64,000 bases of DNA from Hemileia vastatrix (lineage: Eukaryota > Basidiomycota > Pucciniomycetes > Pucciniales > Zaghouaniaceae): assembly GCA_030280995.1 (NCBI GenBank), contig JASXTE010000014.1:22124150-22188149 (forward strand). The letters are read 5' to 3'. The notes under the pieces were generated by a model, which had not been told where the DNA came from, did not search any database, and saw only the letters and a program-made list of their open reading frames with translations. Position numbers and translations under genes: made by a program. Shown piece after piece: positions 57,311-64,000 of this stretch. The first letter of the stretch is position 1. The number at the start of each line of letters is the position of its first letter.

Positions 57311-58667
57311 GTCATGTTGCTCATGTGTACACAGGAGATTTTGATGACAGGGTTGTACCCTTGGATATTGTTTTGTTGGATTTTGAAGATGAGACCTGGG
57401 GTCAGATTGGGTTTTATTTTATTATGGTTGAATATCTGTTAACCTTGGAGAGGCCAGATATTTTTGATGATGATACTTGGGTGGCAATCAAGAATAAGAG
57501 TCCTGGCTTATATGTGTCAGGAAGGAGGTTGATGAGGATGAGACATCCAAATCCTCAAGTGGTGGTGACTCAGAAGAAGGGTCAAGAGTTGTTGTTGAAG
57601 TCTTTGCATAAAGACCTTGGTCATAGAGGCTTTGGGGAGACTTATAGAAGAGTATCAGATAGATTTTGGTGGCCAGGTATGAAGTTGGCTGTGCAGGGTT
57701 GGGTTCAATCTTGTGAAGAATGTCAAAGAAGAATTCAATTGAAACCTAAAGAGGTTGGCCGTGCTACTGGTGAAACAACTGTGTTTTGAAGAGTCAGTTT
57801 GGATGCTGTCCATATCAAAGAGGGAAAGTATAAATACTTGATTGTTGCCAGGGATGATTTGTCGGGTTGGGTTGAGGCGGTGCCTCTGGTGAATTTGACT
57901 TCCATAAACATGGAAGAATTTTTGAAGAAGTAATGGGTGTTTAGGTATGGGTTAATGAAGCTGGTGACTGTTGATGGTGGGCCAGATTTTGGAGCTAAAT
58001 TCAAAGAAGCTGTGGAAAGTATTGGTTCTAAAGTCAGAGTGGATACACCTTATTATCCTGAAGCTAAAGGCATGGTGGAAAGAGGCCATCAAGTTATTAA
58101 AAATGCTTTGGTGAAAATGTGTGGAGATAGTGCTGAAAAATGAAGGCATTATTTACCCTTGGTGTTATTTTCTGGTAGGGTCACTGTGGAAAGGACAACT
58201 GGCTATTCCCCTTATGAATTAATTTTTGGGCAGAAAGCTGTTCTACCGGTGGATTTGGAAGCTGTCTCTTATCTTGGAATTGATTGGGATGATATATGCT
58301 CAACAGAAGATTTGCTCTGTGCCAGGATGCAACAGTTGGAATGTAGAGAGGAATTTCAAGAGAAGGCATACTCTAGAATGATGAAGATAAGAAATAAATC
58401 AGTCAGATACTGGGACAAGAAGTTGGCTCATAGACTCAGGAATCCCTTGAAACCTGGTTGTTTGGTTTTGGTGTATAATAGAAGTGTGGAGAGTAGGTGG
58501 GGAAAGATGTTTGCTGACAGATGGAATGGACCTTACAGAGTCAGATCTCAGGTGTCTGGAGGTTCTTGGTTTTGGAGGAGTTAGATGGCGCAGTCATAAT
58601 GAAGAGAGTGGCTGCTGATCAGGTGAAGAGATTTTACCCTAGAGGCACAAAAAGTGAAGAAGATTGA
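57311..58667 (+). pseudogene. Gypsy-2 integrase
   Basis: The HHCC zinc domain is visible (LHKDLGHRGFGETYRRVSDR ... CEECQRR), then the catalytic core: VSLDAVHIKEGKYKYLIVAR, TVDGGPDFG, YYPEAKGMVERGHQVIKNAL (catalytic E), then WNGPYRVRSQ, a GPY/F module. Stops at 57787, 57931 and 58141 and one frameshift near 58560 interrupt it. The frame ends after KRFYPRGTKSEED at 58667. No chromodomain is present, unlike Gypsy-1. Confidence 0.85.
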
Positions 58668-58749
58668 CTCCAAAATGAGGATAAACTATGGACCATTCTT
58701 TAATTTTGGATTTTGGTGATTCTGTGCATCTGTTTTGTTGGAAACTTTT

Positions 58750-59200
58750 TGTTAGAAGTTACCTATGGGTGGGGCTTCTAGATTTTGTTTTTGAAAGTGT
58801 AGGGTAACTGATGGGCTGGTTGCTCTAACAACAGTTACCCCAGATTGTCTGTTTCCAACCCCTTCTCTTAATTTGGTTGAACCCTAGTATTGGTTTTTCT
58901 TCACAGGTTTTTAGTCCTCTATGACTTTAAACTGGAAATTCTTTTTTTCTTCAAGTGCCAGACTCTTCATGCTTATTAGTTTTGGTTTAATGTTTTAGAG
59001 TTTGTGATTTTTTTAGAAGGTACCCAGGGGGGACTTCTAGATTTTATTTTGGAAAGTGTGGGGGTAACTGATGAACTGGCTGCTCTGTAGAAAAGTTACC
59101 CCATAATATCTGTTTCAAGTATTTTTTTTGGACTATTTGAATCCTAGTTCTGGTTTCTGTTATTCAGGGTTTAAGTCCACTATGACTTTAAACTGGCTTA
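58750..59200 (+). repeat. Two copies of a module with a GGGGTAACTG hairpin
   Basis: Two direct repeats of about 190-250 bp (from about 58755 and 59015) each contain, in order: TTCTAGATTTT, a GGGTAACTGATG...AGTTACCCC inverted repeat, a TGTTTC block, and AGTCC-N5-GACTTTAAACTG. A third copy is at about 61838-62010. They lie directly after pol. No coding capacity. From 59200 to 59897 only A+T-rich sequence and TAAAATAAAA repeats (59720-59820) are seen. Confidence 0.85.
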
Positions 59201-59897
59201 CTGGTTCAAGACGGGCTTCTTTGGTTTTGGTGGTGGATCACTGGTGGTCTCCTATCATTTTTACTTATTGGAGGGAGCCCACCCAGTGATCATTTCCTTG
59301 GACTGGACTTTCTATGGACCCGGATTTTTTTTCTTTTTTTTAATTTTTGTGTCTATGGTTGTGTTAGATAGTAGTTTTAGATTATTTTCTTTTTTTCCAA
59401 TTTTTTCTTTTAATTTTTTTATGGGAGTTATTAGGATATAAAGCGGGAAAAATCACAAAATTATATTATATGGTGTCACCACATCAGGGTCACCTGGATG
59501 TGGGCAAGCATTGGTTGGGAAAGGTTCATCAATTTGCCGGGCAATGATATTTTTTTCTCTCTTTTTCTTATTATTCTCTCAATTTCTAATTATTTCATCT
59601 TTATTTTTTATTTTAATTCATTTAAAAATTATTGAACAGTGCATCCACATCAAGGTGCACTTGGATGTGGGTAGGGTATCAGGGGATCAGCTTATCAATT
59701 GGCTGGGGGATACCATTATGTGTTAGTAGTTTAAAATTAATAAAAATAAAAAATAAAAAATAAAATAAAATAAAGTAGAATAAAATAAAATAAAATAAAT
59801 AAATAAAATAAAAATAAAACAATTTTTTTATATATATTTCTGCTAATTATTATTGTTCTCTCTATTTAGTGACTTATTAATTTCTTTCTTTTTTATT

Positions 59898-61450
59898 TTA
59901 ATGTCTGGAAGAAAAAGCCTCTGGCGGTTGGTTGGGACTATGGTGGTGTTTTTGCTTTTTGTTAGGATTTGAAGAAGAACTGTGTTCTTTGTGGTTTAGG
60001 TGGCTGGAAAGTGTATATGGGTTGTAATGGTCAGGGACCAGAGTTGAAGGTAATTTTTGGGAAGAAGTGGAAGAAGCAGGGATAGAGTGTTGGAAGGTGT
60101 GCTTAATTATTCTAGACATCTTCCAGTGGTTATTAAGGAGCTGTTTTCTCAGATTCTTTTCAAAGTCATTCAACGGACTGTGGAGGGTAAAAGCCTTAAG
60201 CATGTTTGAACACATCATGCTTAGGTGTAGCTTCATGTTGGCTTAATCAAGTGTTAAGGTAGTTTTAAGAGGTTGGCCAATTCCAATTGTAGTTTCAGGA
60301 GGCAGGGTTCCAACTACACAGAAGAATTAGATCAGTAATTTTTCTCCGTTAAAGAAATTGGATTTATTAATTTGGTACTTACAGATTGGGAGCTCATAAA
60401 ATTTGTAAGCAGTCGGGATTTAAGCTGTTGAAGAAAGCTGAATGGATGTTGAAGGAGGATCAACCAGATAGAGGTATGGATTCTACTGATCATTCTCCAA
60501 ATGGTGTTGAGAAGATGAAGGAGAAGAAGGGAGTTCCTGTGGGCTGGTTGGAGCATCAGGGCTGCTTTTGTTGTTGTGGATATTATTATTTCTTCGCCCA
60601 GTTGGGTTGGATACTGGTGGTGGAGTACTAGGGTTGTTGAAGGAAGGATCAGGAGAAGGTGACCTGGAAGCTGATTGTGATTTTCTAGATGAAGATCTAA
60701 ATGAAAGGGACCCATTGTAGGAATAATTGGCAGCCAGAGGAGAGGTTTAGTTAGTTCTTGAAGTAACCGGAGAATTTTGTTTGAAACCAGTGTTGTGTGC
60801 TCTGGTGTTTTCAGAAGGTCCTCTGGCAGGCTTTTTAGAGATTTTGGAATTTTGGGGGTTGTCTGAGGAAGAAATTTTGTGTGTACGCATTGCTCTGGGA
60901 GCGCTAGGAGGTGGTTGAGTAGAGTTGTTGGTGTTTAATAGTGTATTTTGGCTGTTATCTGGCTAAATTTGGGATTTCTGAGCCTAATTTTTACTTTCTG
61001 GAAAGGTGGGCGGGCCGCCTGAATGCAGTCCAGCAGCCTGGGAGCTGATTTTGAAGCTGATTCACCCAAATTTGCTGAGATAAAAGCAGATTCTTGAGAA
61101 GATTAAGCAGGTCTTTTAGGGAGTGGTTTGGGAATAGAGCTGTGTGATCTTCTGAAAGGAGCGGAAAATAAAGAAGAGGAAGCAGGTCCAAGTTCTGGTG
61201 ACCTGGTAGGAGATCTGGAAATATATTTGTGTGAAGGTGAAAGCGGAGGTATTGGATAGTTGGGGTCTCTGTCACATCTTTTCTTTTTAGAGTTTCAAGA
61301 ATCACAGGCTCTGTTATAGAATTTGGCTTGAGGAGTAGGAAGAGTGAAGGTACAAGGCCTGCACATGTGGATGCACTGTTTACAAGCAAAGTCCTTTGGA
61401 GTAGTGAAACAGGTAAGGTCTGATGGGTCAAAGTCTGGGGACTCAGCCAT
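59898..61450 (-). pseudogene. Antisense gene a of Gypsy-2: Cys-rich N-terminus, low-complexity tail
   Basis: Starts MAESPDFDPSDLTCF (ATG at 61450). Cysteines follow as CKQC, then IHMCRPC, a 15-residue linker, then CDS, a TGA, and NSKKKRC. Relative to gene b, the TGA sits exactly at the fifth cysteine. Beyond it the frame reads Pro/Ser/Asn-rich sequence with one further stop (near 61107), then SAPRAMRTHKISSSDNP and KSQSASRSPSPDPS. A possible intron (GTAAAAATTAG to AACAG) lies near 60960-61005. A final open segment (60236-59898) is basic and His/Ser-rich. Function unknown; nothing of this sort belongs to standard gag-pol. Confidence 0.6.
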
Positions 61451-61599
61451 GATCTGTGAAGGAAAAATAATGAAGAGAAAAGAGATGAATGAAAATTTTT
61501 TCAGTGATGTGTAGATATTGAAGAAAGAGTGGAAGTTCAGCAGGTTGGCTGTGGAGCACTGTGCATGGAAGTGGCTCCGCATTTATATGCAAAATGTGT

Positions 61600-62110
61600 T
61601 AGTCCGTTAAGACTTTAAACTGAACACTGGAAGTGCTCCAAGACTTATAACTGGCTGGTTAATTAAAGATTGCTTCAAGATTTTTATTTTTTATTACTAA
61701 TGTGGATCTGCAGTCCATCAAGACTTTAAACTGAGAAATGGTACAGTCCCCCAAGACTATAAACTGAGGATGGTTGTTGGTTGAGTCCTTCAAGACTATA
61801 AACTGATAATGTGGAGTTGGTGTGACTCTGGAAGAGGGCATCCAAGGGGGATTCTCTGAATTTTGTTAAGGCAAGTGTGGGGGTAACTGATGAGCTGGCT
61901 TCTCTGTAGAACAGTTACCCCAGAATGTTAGTTTGTGTCTTTGGTCTTTAATGTTTTGATCTCTGGTTCTGTATTTTGATTTGGGTTTTGAGTCCCCCAA
62001 GACTATAAACTGAGGGTTTTTGAGTCCCCCAAGATTATAAAATGAGGGCTGTTAGTCCCCCAAGACTTAAAACTGAGAATTAGTCCCCCAAGACTTTAAA
62101 ATGAGGAGTT
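61600..62110. repeat. Motif array AGTCC-N5-GACTNTAAACTG upstream of antisense gene a
   Basis: Clear copies start at 61601, 61712, 61745, 61784, 61991, 62023, 62054 and 62082, with degenerate ones between; two more lie at 58912 and 59174. Spacing is irregular, 30 to 40 bp in clusters. The third hairpin module (about 61838-62010) is embedded in the array. It sits between the 5' end of gene a and the 3' end of gene b, so it is positioned as a promoter-proximal element for gene a. Confidence 0.85.
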
Positions 62111-62159
62111 TTTATTTATTTATTTTTATTTCTAAATCAAGATTTTTGGCAAGAAGTAA

Positions 62160-62784
62160 TTACAGAAAAGAATCAAGAGATGTAACAAAATGTTCAGCAT
62201 TGGATTTGAACTGGTGGTTGAGGTTCTTCCTTTTCTCAAGGTCCTGTGGGTTCCTGTCAGGAGTGGATTGGAAGTAATTTAAGATGAGATGCTTCTGTTT
62301 CAAAGAATGTTTTTGGAAGTTGTCTTTGATGGTGGGCAATGGATTCGGTGGGGGTGTTTCAATGGTTCCCACATTGTCATCATCACTGTCTGGATGGAAA
62401 TGAACTGGAAATTTGTGAGATTGAATTTTAGTACGAAGAAGTATTGGGCTTACCATCAGAAGGACCAGGGATGAAAGAGCTAGTTTTTGTAGTGGGGTTG
62501 GCACTCTTTTTTGAAGGGCATAATTTGTTGACCAGTCTGGGGATCAGGATGGATGGTCTGGATCTTTTGGTGCTGGTGGAAGGTGGATCAGGTTGTGGAG
62601 GAGGAGAAGATGTTAGAGAGGAAAATGGACCAGGTCTGAAACAAGTCTTCTTCCTAGAGTGACAGGCATCACAGGAGGTCCTATAGGGATGAGCTGGAGG
62701 TGTGATGGTACAGATGAGATTGTTGTCAATGCAGTATTGACAAGGACCCATGTCAGTAGCAGATTTGGTAAGAAACCTGAACAT
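62160..62784 (-). CDS. Antisense gene b of Gypsy-2: putative Zn2Cys6-like protein, spliced
   Basis: Two exons, 62784-62454 and 62404-62160, are joined by a 49-nt intron (GTAAGCCC to TTTCCAG, with TACTAAA as a possible branch site). The sum is 576 nt, open throughout, 191 residues, or 180 from the second ATG at 62751. Residues after MGP read CQYCIDNNLIC, 12 residues, then CDACHSRKKTC: C-X2-C-X6-C-X12-C-X2-C-X6-C, the ligand spacing of fungal Zn(II)2Cys6 domains, but with the basic half second. A Ser/Pro/Lys-rich linker with KRSR follows, then an acidic patch (HPDSDDDN) and a Lys/Gln/Asn-rich helix. The splice signals work only on the antisense strand, which supports a real gene. Its promoter would lie in or near the 3' LTR. 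Function is unknown; DNA binding is inference. Confidence 0.65.
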
Positions 62785-62832
62785 GGTGGTTGTGATGTAG
62801 GAGAATGTGGAAATTCTCTATTGGAGAGAAGA

Positions 62833-63934
62833 TGTGGTCTTCCAACATTGGCGGATCCCTTTGTTGGTCTATTTGGTGTTGTTTTGATATGTCTTAAATG
62901 GCATTGTTTAATAATTGGGTGTTTTACTGGAATTATTCGGCAAATATTGGGACTGCGGGGATGTTGGTATTACCATTGGATAGCCCCAGGTTTTCTCTAT
63001 ATTTTATGTCTTAATGACATTTTTCATATTCTAAGTATTTAAGGGATTATTTCTCATTTTTCTTTTTAAAAGATAGCTGTTTAATTTTGTTTTTTGCGTT
63101 TTACGGGTTAACCTTAAGTCTTAGGATTAAGTGCATAGTACCATTAGAATGGGCTAATTTTTCTCTATGTTTCATGTCTCAATGTTGTTATAGCTTAATT
63201 ATGTGTTTTAAAGGTTTCAGTAGTTGTAGCTTATTTTTCTAAGTATTTTGGGTATTTTTGGAGGTTTTTGGAGGTTTTCTGGCTTCAGGGTGGTCCGGCC
63301 ACCTCAGGCGGGCCTCCTGACGTCAGGCAGACTGCCTGCCTCAGTGCTAGAAGGCTGGGAAGCATTTCTAAAGGGGTTTTATGCAATTTGACGCTAAGAA
63401 ACGCCAAATTCGTTGGTGTGAATGGGCTCTTAGATAGTGGTCTGTGTGTAAATAGTGAATAAGACAGTTTGGGGAAACCTTAATTATCATACAATCATCC
63501 GGAGGTGATATCATTGTTCCTCACTCAGTTTTCAATGCTTTCTGGCCACAATTGGCTGTGTTTGTTGCAAGATTAGTTCTTCATTTAACTCAACTTTGGC
63601 AACTATTTTCTCTGGTGTAGTCATGCAAGCTATATCAAGTATTATTGCTGTCTCTGGTGTGGATTTGAAACCTACATCAAGTATCATTGCTTTCTCTGGT
63701 GTGGACATTGGTCTAAATTTCAGTTCTTTGGTTTGGTAGTCTGTCTGGAGACTATCTTCATGGCTGATCAGGCAGTCAAGTGTATTAGAAAAGGGGCTTT
63801 AAACAACAGGAACCAATTTAATGTAGCAGGTAAATCTCACTTATATTTTTCTAAAGGGACAGGGGATTTTCTTTCTGGGTTTTCTCCAACTCCCTTGGTC
63901 AAGTCCTATAGCTAGTACTATAGGATTGTCTACA
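62833..63934 (+). repeat. Gypsy-2 3' LTR
   Basis: Starts TGTGGTCTTCC after a purine-rich tract (GGAGAGAAGA, 62823-62832), which fits a polypurine tract, and ends ATTGTCTACA. Same length as the 5' LTR. Confidence 0.92.
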
Positions 63935-64000
63935 GCAGAAATGGGGAATGTATGAAGGGGCATTATTTCACAGGCCCAATTTGGAAATATATTTCATTGT
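63935..64000 (-). pseudogene. Copia-C continuation (GAG-pre-integrase region)
   Basis: The last 66 bases align with Copia-D around 44745-44800 (GGAATGTATGAAGGGGCATTA against GGACGTAGGAGGGTGCACCA). This shows that Gypsy-2 is inserted inside Copia-C rather than ending it. Confidence 0.7.

Larger units (their letters stand above)
50909..63934 (+). mobile_element. Gypsy-2: 13-kb Ty3/gypsy element with antisense cargo genes, nested in Copia-C
   Basis: LTRs of equal length (1102 bp; 50909-52010 and 62833-63934) start TGTGGTCTTCC and end ATTGTCTACA. A Lys-tRNA-like primer site is at 52015. gag-pol occupies 52101-58667 on plus with several stops. No chromodomain follows integrase. The remaining 4.2 kb up to the 3' LTR has no sense coding but two antisense genes, a motif array and repeated hairpin modules. 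The host Copia-C frame continues on both sides. The duplication at the junction is unclear (AGCGG against GCAGA). Confidence 0.92.
41966..64000 (-). mobile_element. Copia-C: outer Ty1/copia element interrupted by Copia-D and Gypsy-2, runs off the window
   Basis: Its 3' LTR is split: 41966-42005 (TATGGAAGCAATGTCAG to AACTGGG) and 48220-48312 (CTGAGGAAAG to CATAACA), together about 128 bp without the duplicated target. A C-run polypurine complement follows (48313). Minus-strand pol fragments occupy 48440-50908, then Gypsy-2 intervenes (50909-63934), and Copia-C homology resumes at 63935 (AAATGGGGAATGTATGAAGG, equivalent to the GATGGGACGTAGGAGG region of Copia-D). Upstream gag and the 5' LTR lie beyond 64000. 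Confidence 0.87.

Noticed and set aside
59061..59105. CTGATGA followed by GAAA in the repeated hairpin module, as in a hammerhead ribozyme core.
   Set aside because: The flanking GGGGTAAC and GTTACCCC pair with each other across the whole motif, closing a single hairpin; the three-helix arrangement and cleavage triplet of a hammerhead are absent, and GAAA is not kept in all three copies.
60991..61431. A 146-codon antisense frame overlapping antisense gene a.
   Set aside because: It is in another frame from the cysteine-pattern N-terminus and reads mainly Leu/Pro; the MAESPD frame with its Ser/Pro/Asn-rich tail is the better candidate.
50904..63939. A target-site duplication for Gypsy-2 (AGCGG against GCAGA).
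   Set aside because: The flanks do not match well enough; decay since insertion or a different cut is possible, so nesting is supported only by the continuing Copia-C homology.

Overview
The window looks like a repeat-swamped stretch of a basidiomycete genome, most likely a rust fungus (Pucciniales). That assignment is inference: it rests on a fungal-type G-alpha gene with ten small introns, A+T-rich intergenic DNA full of microsatellites, short-LTR Copia and chromodomain Gypsy elements, and PIF/Harbinger-like DNA transposons. No bacterial, viral or RNA-gene signature was seen. At least 80 percent of the 64 kb is transposable-element DNA, and only two loci look like host genes: a three-exon gene of unknown function (2322-3385, minus) and a complete heterotrimeric G-protein alpha subunit gene (35735-37715, minus, 11 exons, 358 codons).

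Layout. 1-1528: 3' end and LTR of a Gypsy-1 family chromovirus (plus). 1529-3956: microsatellites and the three-exon gene. 3957-13229: Copia-A (minus, perfect 5-bp TSD ATACC), split by Harbinger-1 (4282-8364). 13421-13612: a mariner-type MITE. 13900-21002: Copia-B (minus, perfect TSD GATAA), split by Harbinger-2 (14223-16985) and a 259-bp MITE. 21180-34470: a decayed Plant_tran-type Harbinger-3 locus, split by Gypsy-1 (23801-32942, minus), which is flanked by a 1.06-kb direct duplication of the Harbinger sequence instead of a simple TSD. 34802-34995: MITE-like inverted repeat. 35735-37715: G-alpha. 38080-41965: intergenic DNA with one Tc1/mariner fragment. 41966-64000: Copia-C (minus), with Copia-D (42006-48219) nested in its 3' LTR, a solo Gypsy-type LTR nested inside Copia-D, and the 13-kb Gypsy-2 (50909-63934, plus) nested in its coding region; Copia-C resumes at 63935.

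The most interesting candidate system is the 4.2-kb segment of Gypsy-2 between pol and the 3' LTR. On the antisense strand it carries two genes whose N-termini each show a six-cysteine pattern with Zn(II)2Cys6-like spacing. The distal one (62784 to 62160) is open through an antisense-only intron; the proximal one (61450 to about 59898) is decayed and has a TGA at its fifth cysteine. Upstream of the proximal gene is an array of a short motif, AGTCC-N5-GACTNTAAACTG. A retrotransposon-encoded antisense DNA-binding protein plus its own binding-site array is the hypothesis to test. Other notable structures are 123-bp tandem repeats with a perfect hairpin in Harbinger-1, a long inverted array in Harbinger-2, three in-frame TAA codons in an otherwise open Gypsy-1 gag-pol, CpG-targeted transitions between the Copia-A LTRs, and primer sites pointing to half-tRNA-iMet priming of the Copia elements.
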